Made by a program: the position numbers and the translations under genes. The notes beneath the pieces are model-generated. The model had not been told where the DNA came from and did no database searches. It saw nothing but the letters and a program-made list of their open reading frames with translations. Shown here in pieces: positions 1 to 10,600 of a DNA stretch of 64,000 nt. The stretch spans positions 481,679-545,678 of the forward strand of contig NZ_RZMY01000006.1 of NCBI RefSeq assembly GCF_003992615.1, written 5' to 3'. This DNA comes from Flagellimonas beolgyonensis (GTDB taxonomy: Bacteria > Bacteroidota > Bacteroidia > Flavobacteriales > Flavobacteriaceae). Within the stretch, counting starts at the first letter, position 1; every line of letters starts with the position of its first letter.

Positions 1-89
1 GGAAGAAACTTGCCTAAGATTGCCGAAAGCACCGCTACCGCAAGATTGTATCTTGTGGCATCTAAAAATGCAACAATACTTTTAAAACA

Positions 90-117
90 AAACCAGCTCC
101 CAAAAAAGGAACTGGTT
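90..117 (-). terminator. Hairpin, possible leftward terminator
   Basis: Inverted repeat AAACCAGCTCC / GGAACTGGTTT with one mismatch around an A-rich loop. Read leftward it is followed by a T-rich stretch (TTTTGTTTTA), so it fits a rho-independent terminator on the minus strand. It is the second such hairpin beyond the lipoprotein gene that ends at 382. Nothing coding could be supported in bases 1-89. Confidence 0.45.
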
Positions 118-140
118 TGTGTACACTCTTACTCTTACCG

Positions 141-280
141 CCACTAGTCGTGCTTCGACATGCTTAGCACAGGAAGACTAGCGGGAGCCGAATACCACTA
201 GTCATGCTTCGACAGGATCAGCACAGAAAGACTGACGGGAACGAATGCCACTAGTCGCAGACTAGCGGTAGCGGGGAGCG
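141..280. repeat. Tandem degenerate intergenic repeat (three copies)
   Basis: Three head-to-tail copies begin with CCACTAGTC at 141, 195 and 248. The first two are about 53-54 bases long and share TGCTTCGACA, AGCACAG and AGACT blocks; the third lacks the middle part. The CTTCGACA...CAGCACAG core resembles dispersed intergenic repeats common in Flavobacteriaceae genomes (known from the group; assignment by eye). The arms CACTAGTC and GACTAGCG give each copy weak dyad symmetry. Together with the two flanking hairpins this fills the gene-free stretch 1-381. Confidence 0.6.
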
Positions 281-303
281 GGGGATAAAGCTTGTAAAAA
301 CAA

Positions 304-331
304 AACAGCAACCCCAAAAAGAGTTGCTGTT
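304..331 (-). terminator. Terminator of the RHS/lipoprotein transcript
   Basis: Perfect 9-base inverted repeat AACAGCAAC / GTTGCTGTT with an 11-base loop. Read leftward the stem is followed by TTGTTTTT. It lies 50 bases beyond the stop codon of the lipoprotein gene and is well placed to end the leftward transcript from the RHS cluster. Confidence 0.65.
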
Positions 332-381
332 GATTATTGTGTTTAGGTAAAACAACTATTTTACTTCATTATCGGCTCTAA

Positions 382-777
382 TTATTTTTTAATAAAATTT
401 GATTCCCTTTTTAAATCATACGAAAATAATAGCTCTTTTCCACTAATTTGAACAATTTTTATGCAGCTGTCACAAGGAGTTAAAAACTTTCCAAAACTTG
501 TCCAATTTATTAAAACAAGTTCACATTCATCCCTTACGAATTTCCAATTACCACTATGGCTATGAATTTTTGCGGATGAATCCTTATAAAAATGAACATA
601 TGTTGAATCTTTTTTAAGCTCAATATAATGCTCTTCCTTAACTGAAGCCAAATTGTAAAATTTACCGACTAAATCTTCATCGCAACTATTATCACAAGAG
701 CTTAAAAATAAAATAAACATTGGAAATAAGATAGATTTTCGTGACAAAAGTGAATCCAAAATCATGTAAATTATCAT
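382..777 (-). CDS. Small lipoprotein coupled to the RHS gene, candidate immunity protein
   Basis: Predicted 131-residue lipoprotein. The N-terminus has a hydrophobic stretch ending in the lipobox FLSSC, so the mature protein should start at that Cys and be membrane anchored. The remaining ~100 residues alternate short hydrophobic strands in a way that resembles small lipocalin-like Bacteroidota lipoproteins, but no family was recognised. Four further Cys residues (CDNSC, DEC, PCDSC region) may form disulfides. Its ATG overlaps the TGA stop of the giant RHS gene (ATGA at 777-774), so translation is probably coupled. A small gene directly after the variable tail of an RHS protein is the classical place of an immunity gene; that role is inferred from position only. 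An alternative start at the fifth codon (ATG) would also keep the signal sequence. Confidence 0.75.
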   Translation of the reverse strand: MIIYMILDSLLSRKSILFPMFILFLSSCDNSCDEDLVGKFYNLASVKEEHYIELKKDSTYVHFYKDSSAKIHSHSGNWKFVRDECELVLINWTSFGKFLTPCDSCIKIVQISGKELLFSYDLKRESNFIKK

Positions 778-3700
778 TCAATCGTTACTTTGTTTGAGTA
801 AAATAAATTTTGATAAATTGTAGATAACGGTATATTGCCATCTGTAGACCTATCATAATTTCGAAAATAATCCGTATGGTCTTTTAATCTATCATCCAAA
901 TGTAATAAAAGAGAATTTCTAGTTGTTCCGTTGCTAATCATAATATTTATATTTCCATCTCTAATACTTACTTTAGCATTTGCTCCTCCTATAAATAGTT
1001 GGGATAAATTTCCAGTTATTGCATCAACATGCTTCTCTAAGGAATCAAAAAAGTTGGTATGATCAGGGCTGAAAGGCATTCCAAATTCCAATTCTTGGCC
1101 TGATTCTACTAAATCATGGAGACTCAATCCAGCTTTTTTTCCAGAAGCGATAAAGCGTGCTACTACTTCTGCAATATAACGATTAGTCATTACTGCATTA
1201 GCAAATGGATGGGTTCCATAAGTAAACTCTCTTGTTTCCCTACCTGCTCCAGAAGCAAACTCCCATAATAATATTGCTACTGTAATTGCAGAGTCATTTT
1301 TAAAATAATAATTCTTTTCATTTTCTGAAAGTTTTCCTAGTTCAATATCTTCACCATTATAAGTGACGATTCCATTTGCAAATGTCTTAAGCGTTTTTGA
1401 AGCAACTTTATCAATGATTTTCTGGCCGGATGACGGATTTCTTTCGTATGGAGATATATACAATCCAGTAAAAGAATCAAACTTATCTCTTCCCTGATTA
1501 TCTTTCAAAAAATCATGCTTTGAGTCTGCCCCGCTCGGGTCAGACCAAAATACAGGATTATTATCATACGCTTGATAGCCCGAATAATCATAATGAACTA
1601 CAGGATCGATGGAAGTCCATCTGACAATTGCAGGATCATATCTTCTTAAAGGCATCTCATACAATTCAGATGTCTCATCAAGTTCCGTCCCATTGTAATT
1701 CCACTTCTGCGCCACATTATTGCCCAATGGAGAAATAGGTGGGTTATTGTAACCCTTATGTTTCAATCCAAATGGGTAGTAGTTGTTTTCCTCCACAATT
1801 TCCAACGTGCCACCATTGTCCAAATAGCTCAACCTAATGTTTCCTAAATGGTCCTTGTACTGATACACATAGTCATAGCCAGTCATACCATTCGGAGTTA
1901 TGTACCCCTCGGATTGACCCATAAACTGCAACGTTCCGTTTTGATAAATGTAATTACCCGCATATTCCGTTACAGCACTGGGCGCAGTCTTCTTCAATTT
2001 GGTGCCCACAGCATCATAAACATACGAAATTGTTCCGTTGCTTGTGACAATAGTCGCAGGTAAATTCAAATGGTTATAGGTGATGCTTGTGATACCCTTG
2101 TTCGCATCGGTGACCATGTTGCCATTGGCATCATAGGTATATTCCGTGGCCTGGTCCACAACGTCCTTAAATCCATAGGTGTCATCGCCATTATCCAATA
2201 CCTTTACCAATTGGTTACCATCATTGTAGGTGTACACCAATTCGTCCATTACCCCAAAGCTGGTAGCACCACTGTTGGTATGGCCCTGTCGGCTCAATGC
2301 CAAAATATTTCCATTAAGGTCGTAGGCCAAAGACCCCACCGAATAATTCGTGGTGTTGTCCGCGGCATCGGTCAATCGATTCATGGCATCGTACGTAAAG
2401 GTATAGGTATGGCTCACCGGGTTATATGGTGCAGGGTTTGACGTGCTAGAAGCCCACAATGTTTGGCTTATATTCCCATTGAACAATTGCTTGTTCGGAT
2501 CGGCAATATCGTCATATTTGATCTTAAAGCCCCAAACATCATTGCTGTCCAAGCTAAGGGCACTGTCGGTCAAATTGGTATCATTGATACTTTTCAACCA
2601 GCCACGAACATTGTATTCATAATCCACCGTCTGCAATCCGGCAGAGCTGGACACCGTTGTGGCGGCATCGCCCCCTACCTTCTTCGATACCAAACGGCCG
2701 ATTGCGTCGTAGTCGTTCAATGCGATCAACTCAGTGGCTCCGGCAGTGGAAGGACATGAATCGCCCATGGTAACATCACCGATGCATTGCGTTTGGGACA
2801 TCAACCTGCCACTATGATCATACATATAATTGTCGATGGTAACTATGGTGGTCGCACTCTTGGTATGACTGGTTCTCACCTTCAAAACCTTGCCAGCGAA
2901 ATCCAAAAGGCTGCTCACCTCATCGGTTGTTCCCAAATAGTTATTGTTGGTGATCGTGCGGATGGCCCTTGCCTTGGCATCGTAATAGGTAACACCCGTG
3001 GTCCAGTTGGTGGTTTCCAAAACTTTCACATGGCTTCCGGTGGCCAAACCTTTGGTTGCCGATGTGGATGTTTGCCCAAATACCGTAACCGAAGTTGGCG
3101 CCCCTGCCCTGTCAAAATTATAATCATCATAATAGTTGACCGTCAACAATTCATCCACAACAGCCTCTGGACTGGTAATGGCATTATCCGGGTATCCGCC
3201 TTGATCATAGTAGACGTTCAGTCCATCCATGGTAAAGTAGGAACCGGTGCGGTTTACCCACAGATCACCGGTAAGTCCGTTCACCTGGTTTTGAATGGCT
3301 GTTCTTGTGGTACCGGAAGTTGCCGTGGCTTTCCCTGTATAGGCAATTCTTCCGAACTTGTCGTATTTGGTAAATAGCCAATTATCCGATGTGAGTGCCG
3401 TATTATTGGCAGCACGCATCATGGCATCCTGCGTCATGATGGGTTGATCCAATCGGTTGTACACTATATACTCCCAACCTTTTCCAGGGATCTTTTTCTC
3501 CACCAAACGGTTTCTGGAATCATACACGTATTGATAGCCCAAGTCATCCAATGCGGATTGGATATTGGCAAACGTGGCCGTTGTTGCTTTCATTTGGGGC
3601 GACAGTACAAAGGTGAGGTTTCCATAATCGTCGTACACGTAATAGGTATCGTGCGCCACTTCGGATTCGGGAATTCCATCCCCCGTAATATCAGTGTCCG

Positions 3701-6700
3701 CATAGGTTCGCTTGAGCACCACACGACCTGATTTATCCGTAAATTCCTCAGTTGTATGGTTCTTGCCGCTTATATGGTTCTCATCCATGGTTATGGTCTT
3801 GACCAATACATGGGCCGCATAATATTCATTGGGTCCGTTTTCATCGAGCACCAAATCGGTTCCCGTGGTAAGATCAACTTCAAACCGGCGGACCTCAGTA
3901 CCTGTGTTGGCATGATAGTCAAACTCAATACTGTGATCGTCGCCACTGCTCTGAATCTGCCATGCTGCGCCAGGGGCACCTTGCTTTTCCAATCGGTTCA
4001 ACGGTGTGCCATCAAACTGCTTCTCGGAATAGGGATTGGCCGTATTCTCGAAGGTTGCGGTATTGTAAAAGGACAGCGTACCGGTAAGGGCATCATTCCT
4101 AAAACTGCCCATCGTTCCAGAGGAAGTACTATAGGGCAGATACTCCCTGGTCATCCTACCATAGGCATCGTATTCCAAATGCGTGACAAAATCCTGTTTT
4201 TGGGCGTTGATCACTGGAGATTGATCCATCCCGATTTGTTGTGATGCACGACCAATCCCATCATAATAGGTAATGGATTGGATCACCCCTTCGGATGCCG
4301 TAAAAAATGGAAAATTGGTTTGATCGATGCTTTCTTGGGCCAACATTTCCGAAGCGGACTTTTGATATTGTCTCACGTACACATAATTGGGCCCATAAGA
4401 TGGTCCTGATGAAAGAATCGTACAAGAATTTGTGGGATCATCAGGGCACAGATCATTATTATTGGTTACCCAAGGACCACCTGTAAGGGGAGCGGAACAC
4501 TGTTCCACAAAATTTCCCCTACGATTTCCGAGTCCATCCCCATCGGTATCCTCATACCATTTGATAGGGAAGGAATTGGGGTTGTTATCATCACAATCCA
4601 AACTTAAAGAAAATGGCCCTGCACGATAATTGGCACCTGGGCTGGTACATTGATAGTACGTGTTCAAATCTGCTGGATAGCCATCGGCATCGGCATCCAA
4701 AAACCAGGTTAAGGGCCCAAGAATGGTATCATTGGTATCATCACAGTCATCCACGGGCATTACCGTTGTGGTATAGCCAGCACCAGGATTACTGCAGGCA
4801 TCCATTGAGGAAACTGCATGTCCGTCGTTGTCCGCGTCCAAATAATAGGTCACCAAAGGTACGACCTCTGCAGTGATAGGGGTCCGTGTCGCAGCAATGC
4901 AACCGGTTGCGGTATTATACGTTTCTGCATAATAGGTTGTAGTGGATGCCACAGCAACAGTATAGGTCGTGTTGGTGGCCAAAACCCCGCCACCAGTCGG
5001 TGCGGTATACCAACGAACCGTATCTCCATTGCTTCCGGGCGATGCAATCAAGTCAACATTGCCGCTTCCGCATCGTGATACATTTGAGCCAGTTGCTTGC
5101 CCGGGAACCTGGTTCACTGTGTAGTTTACCGTGTAGGCTTGTCCCCAACAAAGGTTCACATTGTCCTTGGCACGGATGTAGTACACAGTCCCTGAGGTCA
5201 TTGTCAAGTTTTGGGCTGTATTGGCCGTGCTTGTGCCTGTGGCCGTGGATTGCCAATAATAGGTCACATCGGCATACGGTGGAGGCGCCTGCATGGTCAA
5301 AACAGTATTGCCACAATTGTTGGCAACCGATGGTGCCAAGGGCATACTGGGTGTATACTTCACCGTATAAGAAACACTGGACGAGTTGGTGCTCCAACAT
5401 CCAGATGCATCGTTCCGTGCCCGCAAATAGTATACCGAACCACTTGTCAGGGATATGGTTGAAGCTGAATTCGTAGTACTGGTACCACTGGCAGAACTTT
5501 GCCAGTACCATGTTACACCAGTTGGTGGGTTGCCCCGGGTAAGTATGGTGCTGCCACAAGTATTGTCCGCAGTTGGCGTAGCTGGTGTGGACGGTACAGC
5601 ATCCACCGTATAGTTTATGGTCCTAATGGTGCTCCAACAACCGGAAGCATTGTCCCGAGTTCTTAGATAGGTCACCGTGCCACTGGTAAACGTTTTTGAG
5701 GTAGAAGAATCCGAGGTACTTGTCCCTGTGGAGCTTGTTTGCCAATACCAGGTCAATCCGCTCGGCGGCGTGGATATGGTCATGGTGGTACTGCCACAAG
5801 TGTTGGTTATTGTGGGAAGTGGGGCCTGCCCCGGCACATAATTGACCGAATAGTTTACGGTTCTTACCGAACTCCAACAACCGGTAGTATTATTCCGCGC
5901 CCTCAAATAGTATACAGTGCCACTTGTTCTATCCACATAACTGGAAGAGTTGGAGGTACTGGTTCCCGAGGAACTACTTTGCCAATAGTAGGTAACCCCG
6001 GATGGTGGAGTGCCCCTGGTCAAGCGCGTTGATCCACAATTATTCGTTATGGTAGGTGTTGGTGGTGTTGCAGGTGCACTGTTAATAGTATAGTTTATGG
6101 TACGCGTGGCACCCCAACATCCATTGCTATTTCGTCCTCTCAAATAATACACGGTCCCCGTGGTTCGCGTAACACTGGTTGCCGAATTGGTTGTACTTGT
6201 TCCATTGGACGTACTCTGCCAATACCAGGTAACTCCCGAAGGTGGGGTTCCCCTGGTCAATACCGTACTTCCACAATTATTGGTTATGGTTGGGGTCGAT
6301 GGCGCCGATGGTCCGTTATCTATGGTATAATTAATCGTGCGTATGGTACTCCAACAGCCGGAAGTATTGTCCCGGGTGCGCAGATAGGTCACCGATCCAC
6401 TGGTAAAGGTTTTTGACGATGAGGCATCTGCCGTACTTGTTCCCGTCGAGCTGGTTTGCCAGTACCATGTCAAACCACTTGGCGGCGTTGATATGGTCAT
6501 GGTGGTGCTACCGCAATTTTGTGTGATACTGGGCAGTGGTGCCATTCCCGGCGTATAGTTGATCGTATAGCTTACGGATCGGGCCGAGCTCCATAGCCCA
6601 TTGGAATTAGATCGGGCCCTCAGATAATAAACCGAACCGCTGGTCCTATCCACATAAGAGGATGAGTTGGACGTGCTTGTTCCGGTTGAACTGGATTGCC

Positions 6701-7139
6701 AATAGTAGGTGACACCTGATGGAGGTGTGGCCCGCGTCAATCGTGTGTAGCCACAGTATTTGGTCACTGTGGGAGTTGGGGGTGTAGATGGTGCATTACT
6801 GCTCACCGTAACGGTTTTGGACAAATAGTAACTGCTATAACTACTATTGACCACCTGTGCATTGACATAACTGGTACCACCTGCATTAAAGGTATAATTT
6901 GCATAGGTGTTTGATCGGCTTCCTATTGTAGCATTGGCACCACTCGTTGTCCAATTGGTATATACAATGGCATAGGTATCACCATACACATTATAGGTTT
7001 TTGTTTGCCCGGCTGAGGCCGTGCCGCTCCCTGAAAGGGTAAAATAATTTTGTGCAAGAATATTCTGCGAAAAAAATAAGCTTATTACTGTTAATAGTAA
7101 AGTATAGCTCATATTTAGCCTGTGAAATGGATACTTCAT
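774..7139 (-). CDS. Giant secreted RHS/YD-repeat protein with Ig-like repeat array and variable C-terminal tail
   Basis: A 2121-residue exported protein. Residues 1-29 are a Sec signal peptide ending LAQ. After a short linker come seven ~80-residue repeats (about 115-683) with the pattern CGST...PPSG(V/L)T(W/Y)YWQ...GTST...TSG(T/S)VYYLR...GCWS...NYTV, then a divergent Ig-like unit to about 763. Next is an Asp-rich segment (DADNDGH, DADADGYPAD, DTDGDGLGN; about 765-900) typical of thrombospondin-type-3 calcium-binding repeats. From about 915 a DUF6443-like region leads into YD repeats, and the RHS core DHLGN...YYPFG...RRYDP...DPSG lies at about 1763-1872. The last 249 residues are not recognised. 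No T9SS C-terminal domain is visible. RHS proteins form a hollow shell and often carry a toxic tail; toxin activity here is an inference. ATG at 7137 is followed by a basic start and hydrophobic core; Met10 is an alternative. Confidence 0.9.
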   Translation of the reverse strand: MKYPFHRLNMSYTLLLTVISLFFSQNILAQNYFTLSGSGTASAGQTKTYNVYGDTYAIVYTNWTTSGANATIGSRSNTYANYTFNAGGTSYVNAQVVNSSYSSYYLSKTVTVSSNAPSTPPTPTVTKYCGYTRLTRATPPSGVTYYWQSSSTGTSTSNSSSYVDRTSGSVYYLRARSNSNGLWSSARSVSYTINYTPGMAPLPSITQNCGSTTMTISTPPSGLTWYWQTSSTGTSTADASSSKTFTSGSVTYLRTRDNTSGCWSTIRTINYTIDNGPSAPSTPTITNNCGSTVLTRGTPPSGVTWYWQSTSNGTSTTNSATSVTRTTGTVYYLRGRNSNGCWGATRTINYTINSAPATPPTPTITNNCGSTRLTRGTPPSGVTYYWQSSSSGTSTSNSSSYVDRTSGTVYYLRARNNTTGCWSSVRTVNYSVNYVPGQAPLPTITNTCGSTTMTISTPPSGLTWYWQTSSTGTSTSDSSTSKTFTSGTVTYLRTRDNASGCWSTIRTINYTVDAVPSTPATPTADNTCGSTILTRGNPPTGVTWYWQSSASGTSTTNSASTISLTSGSVYYLRARNDASGCWSTNSSSVSYTVKYTPSMPLAPSVANNCGNTVLTMQAPPPYADVTYYWQSTATGTSTANTAQNLTMTSGTVYYIRAKDNVNLCWGQAYTVNYTVNQVPGQATGSNVSRCGSGNVDLIASPGSNGDTVRWYTAPTGGGVLATNTTYTVAVASTTTYYAETYNTATGCIAATRTPITAEVVPLVTYYLDADNDGHAVSSMDACSNPGAGYTTTVMPVDDCDDTNDTILGPLTWFLDADADGYPADLNTYYQCTSPGANYRAGPFSLSLDCDDNNPNSFPIKWYEDTDGDGLGNRRGNFVEQCSAPLTGGPWVTNNNDLCPDDPTNSCTILSSGPSYGPNYVYVRQYQKSASEMLAQESIDQTNFPFFTASEGVIQSITYYDGIGRASQQIGMDQSPVINAQKQDFVTHLEYDAYGRMTREYLPYSTSSGTMGSFRNDALTGTLSFYNTATFENTANPYSEKQFDGTPLNRLEKQGAPGAAWQIQSSGDDHSIEFDYHANTGTEVRRFEVDLTTGTDLVLDENGPNEYYAAHVLVKTITMDENHISGKNHTTEEFTDKSGRVVLKRTYADTDITGDGIPESEVAHDTYYVYDDYGNLTFVLSPQMKATTATFANIQSALDDLGYQYVYDSRNRLVEKKIPGKGWEYIVYNRLDQPIMTQDAMMRAANNTALTSDNWLFTKYDKFGRIAYTGKATATSGTTRTAIQNQVNGLTGDLWVNRTGSYFTMDGLNVYYDQGGYPDNAITSPEAVVDELLTVNYYDDYNFDRAGAPTSVTVFGQTSTSATKGLATGSHVKVLETTNWTTGVTYYDAKARAIRTITNNNYLGTTDEVSSLLDFAGKVLKVRTSHTKSATTIVTIDNYMYDHSGRLMSQTQCIGDVTMGDSCPSTAGATELIALNDYDAIGRLVSKKVGGDAATTVSSSAGLQTVDYEYNVRGWLKSINDTNLTDSALSLDSNDVWGFKIKYDDIADPNKQLFNGNISQTLWASSTSNPAPYNPVSHTYTFTYDAMNRLTDAADNTTNYSVGSLAYDLNGNILALSRQGHTNSGATSFGVMDELVYTYNDGNQLVKVLDNGDDTYGFKDVVDQATEYTYDANGNMVTDANKGITSITYNHLNLPATIVTSNGTISYVYDAVGTKLKKTAPSAVTEYAGNYIYQNGTLQFMGQSEGYITPNGMTGYDYVYQYKDHLGNIRLSYLDNGGTLEIVEENNYYPFGLKHKGYNNPPISPLGNNVAQKWNYNGTELDETSELYEMPLRRYDPAIVRWTSIDPVVHYDYSGYQAYDNNPVFWSDPSGADSKHDFLKDNQGRDKFDSFTGLYISPYERNPSSGQKIIDKVASKTLKTFANGIVTYNGEDIELGKLSENEKNYYFKNDSAITVAILLWEFASGAGRETREFTYGTHPFANAVMTNRYIAEVVARFIASGKKAGLSLHDLVESGQELEFGMPFSPDHTNFFDSLEKHVDAITGNLSQLFIGGANAKVSIRDGNINIMISNGTTRNSLLLHLDDRLKDHTDYFRNYDRSTDGNIPLSTIYQNLFYSNKVTIE
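5100..6795 (-). repeat. Ig-like repeat array with 717-base higher-order period inside the RHS gene
   Basis: Seven ~240-base units encode the ~80-residue WYWQ repeats. The conserved GCCA(A/G)TA block (WYWQ codons, minus strand) occurs at 6698, 6458, 6218, 5981, 5741, 5501 and 5252. Units 1 and 4, 2 and 5, and 3 and 6 are each exactly 717 bases (239 codons) apart and share type-specific residues: YVDRTSG in 1 and 4, TTMTIS and KTFTSG in 2 and 5. The array therefore reads A-B-C-A-B-C-D, best explained by duplication of a three-unit block. Confidence 0.9.
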
Positions 7140-7151
7140 GATTAGCAGGAT

Positions 7152-7607
7152 TTAGTTTTTAGTAAAATAATAGCGTGGAATCAGTGGTTTTGCATCACCA
7201 CTTAAAATCGGCTCAATGACCAAAGTGCTTTCGGTCAATAGAAGTATCCGTTGTTTGTCTGTGTTGCCCATCGCATCCTTTAGGACCATAATGGGTCCAT
7301 TCAATTGCCATGAACCCTGAAGTACTTGCCCATTGGACAGTTTATGTTTATAAACCCCAGCATCATTGATTTCAAACTGCCTGCCCACAAACATTTCCCT
7401 TACCTTGGCTTTGAATTCGGGTATGGTGTCCATTTGCATTTTAATTTCTGGCACAACTTCGGCGTAGGACTTTTCATAGTCTAGTCGCCAGTTGCCATTG
7501 ATGGTCGCACCACTTTTTTGGGCCGACATATAAACTGCACCAAGGCAGACAACCAGAATAATGGTCCATATGGTTCGGTTCGAGTTCTTATATTTAAGTC
7601 TTTTCAT
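7152..7607 (-). CDS. Small exported protein of unknown function, lipocalin-like pattern
   Basis: A 151-residue protein with a basic N-terminus and one hydrophobic segment (about residues 13-29), either a signal peptide ending in SAQ or a membrane anchor. The remainder (NGNWRLDY..., GSWQLNG..., LVIEPI) shows alternating short strands as in small lipocalin-like domains of Bacteroidota; this is a resemblance, not a recognised family. It sits between the two giant YD/RHS genes, 36 bases after one and 12 bases before the other, so all are probably co-transcribed. It could be a chaperone, partner or protection factor of the RHS proteins, but the sequence does not show which. Confidence 0.7.
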   Translation of the reverse strand: MKRLKYKNSNRTIWTIILVVCLGAVYMSAQKSGATINGNWRLDYEKSYAEVVPEIKMQMDTIPEFKAKVREMFVGRQFEINDAGVYKHKLSNGQVLQGSWQLNGPIMVLKDAMGNTDKQRILLLTESTLVIEPILSGDAKPLIPRYYFTKN

Positions 7608-7643
7608 GGTATCGTTTTTAATTATCCAAAGGGAAACTGAGGT

Positions 7644-10600
7644 TTAATAGGGATTGTCACAGGAATTGGCAGGACAGTTAGGATCGTAATTCGGGTTTTC
7701 AATAACCCGGGTAACCGTTTCTTGTCCACTGGTCACTTCCAACTTGATGAATTGTTGGGTATAACAACAAATCTCCCAGACTATCCCGGATCCGACAAAG
7801 GCAGGCGTGGATTCAAAACTGGTACTACTGGTTCCTATGCCCAGGTACCATTTAAAGGTATAATCACCCACACCGCCAGAGACCGATGCGCTCAAGGATA
7901 CATATTGTACAGTATTGTTGGTCACACTAATAGTGGCATCCAATGGATCCAAACAACTTGAAACAGGTGGGTATTGGTAAAGGCCAACATCCGCTATTTC
8001 ATATTCGTAATCTTGGATAAGATCACCCGATTCATCCGTAATCGCAACCAAACGGTTGTTGATATCATATTGATAGTTGGTGGAATAATCACGGCTATCG
8101 GTAATGGTAACTGGACCTACCAACGGAGCGTAATCGTATGTTGTTACCATGGCATCGGCAAGTCCCCTGAGTTGGGTTTCCTGACTGGCCGATAATCCAT
8201 TGTTCCCTAAATCAAAATTGGAACCAAAGGCTGCCAATGCCTCGATTTGGGCATATGTTGCATTTTCCACTTTGGCCACAACGTACTGTCCATTATAACC
8301 CCATATTGCGGATACCCAGATACCATCCTCTTGCTTGTATTGGCATAAATTGCCATACGCGTCGTAACGCTCATAGGAGACTTTCCTCTCCATACTTGAT
8401 ATCGTAGCATCCAATTTTTGATGATAAATAGCGATAGGTTCATAATTTCCATTCTTTAGACCAAATTCGGTATATTGATGCCCGACCAATTGTCCATTGT
8501 TATAGCTTCGTGTATAAATGGGTTGACTTATTCTATTTGCAGCAACCAACGCGGCCGTACCAGAAAGACCGTTGATACCGTAACTGCTTTCCCAAGGATA
8601 GCGGTATTCTGTTTTCACGACATTGCCGCCACCAAAGGAATTGATCTGCTCGGTGGACAAAAGTCCATCCTTGGAGTTGTACACGTTCGAGGTGTTGGTC
8701 ACATAGGCCTCCCCACTATCCATATATTCCGTAGTGGTAGTGGTTGCAGGCAAGGCCAAATATTTGGCCGGGGTGAAATCATAATAGTCCGATACAAAGT
8801 GTTGTGTGCCCGCGGCACCCATTAAAAAATTGGTAAGGTTTCCGTAATACACTTTATAACCTGGAGCCAAAAAGTTTTCCCGTATCTCATAGGTGACATT
8901 CACCTCTTTTTTAAGGACATTGTTGGCATCATAAATGATTTGTGACAGCATTTGCCCATTGGCATCCTCATAGTTCACCGGAGGGGATTCCACAATATAG
9001 GGCGCTCCTCCATTGGGATCGGCCCTTAAGGATTCATTGGGGGTATTGAGGTAGGAAGTGATTATCCTCCCCAAATCTTGGTTCTCCAAGTTTTTGTGCT
9101 CCAGATATTCCTCAACCTTACTATATCCAATATGTCCGCCCATTGCAGATCCGTTGGTATTTACAATATTGTTATTGTGTACCGTAAGATTTGCCAATTG
9201 GACATTTCCTCCCTCATACATTTCATTGGAGATTCGGTAATAGTGAAGACCATCCATCAGTTTTCCGGTTGATACCTCATCGACTCCAGAAAAAATCTCA
9301 TTGTAGTTGTATCTCTTTCTTAACAAGGGATTACCTCCAGAATCGGTGTTGGTCACTTCAGAGATACGCAAACCACCGACGGCGAACACCCTAAGGTTGG
9401 CATTGGCCACACCATTTTTTGGATAACCAGGCTCCAAATTATGTTGAAGAAGGTACGGATAGACCAAATCGTCCATATTCACATCATAGTTGTTGACATT
9501 GATGGTAAATGTGTTCGGCTCGTATTCAAACTTCGTCGTCCCTCCCGTTGGCAATCTAATTTCCTGTAGGGAACCGATAAGGCCAAATTCAGAATTGCTC
9601 CCCTTAATGGCTCCTTGTATCTGGGTTATATTGGTCATCACCTCCGGATTGCTATAGGGGCACAAGTCGGAACTTATTTCAATTTTGGCACTCCAATACT
9701 GGTTGTTCGCACCGTTATAAAATCCCCAAAAATCCACATCCTTTGAATGCTTGGCGGGCAAGGCATCCGGACATTGGTACAAGAAGGCATATTGCTGGTC
9801 AAATATCTTGAATCCATCCAGTCGTAACCTAACATAACTTTTCTCCTCGGCAGTACCCAGTTTGTAGTCGTTGAAATAGGATTGTTGAAAGTCTATGTGT
9901 TTAACAGTGGTGTTGGCCGCCGTCTTGATATCGATGGAATTCAGTTTTTTGGGCACACCATCATAGCTATTGGTATAGGCTGTAAATCCATCCAAAATTT
10001 GGGTCGATCCCGTATAGCCGGAAATATCGTTCCGGGTACCCAAATTGAACACTGCTTTGTTACCCGATGATGAATGGGCAATCTCAGAAAGCACCATGAC
10101 TTCCTGTATGCTCCTGCTTGCCGTGACATCTTCAAAAAATCCACTGTTCCAATAATTGCCAATGTTCCCATTGTTAAAATCAGAACCGCACAGGGATATC
10201 TTTTTGGAACTGCTGTAAACCGCATGGCTCAAGGTTACATTTGGCACACCGTCCGACTCATATTCATAGATAAAATCCAGAAAGTCCCCGTTGGGTGCCA
10301 CGATCCTATCTACATACCAAGCCGTTGGAATCAATCGCTCAGCATTATCATTATAATTTGTATCGTCCTGATACGCTCCTGTTATGCTGGTCGGATCAAC
10401 TTCATTGCCCAAGGTTGCGGCCGGCTGTGTCCAAGTTGTTGTATATTCCACATGGGTAAATTCGTAGACAAAACCGTTTTCATCGGTTATTGTGAACGTT
10501 TGATTGGTCTCGTTATAGGCAATTTTGGCTTGGCTATTGTTCAAGATCTTGGCCTCAATACTTCCGTTGATCAATTTCTGTGTGAGTTGATATTTGACCA

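Noticed and set aside
1..89. Possible 3' end of a gene entering from the left edge
   Set aside because: Two plus-strand frames are open from base 1 to 85 or 147, but neither shows a recognisable sequence and the region is too short to support a call.
1848..3377. Series of plus-strand open frames opposite the RHS gene
   Set aside because: They are out-of-strand shadows of the long YD-repeat coding frame; products are low-complexity and lack family motifs or start signals.
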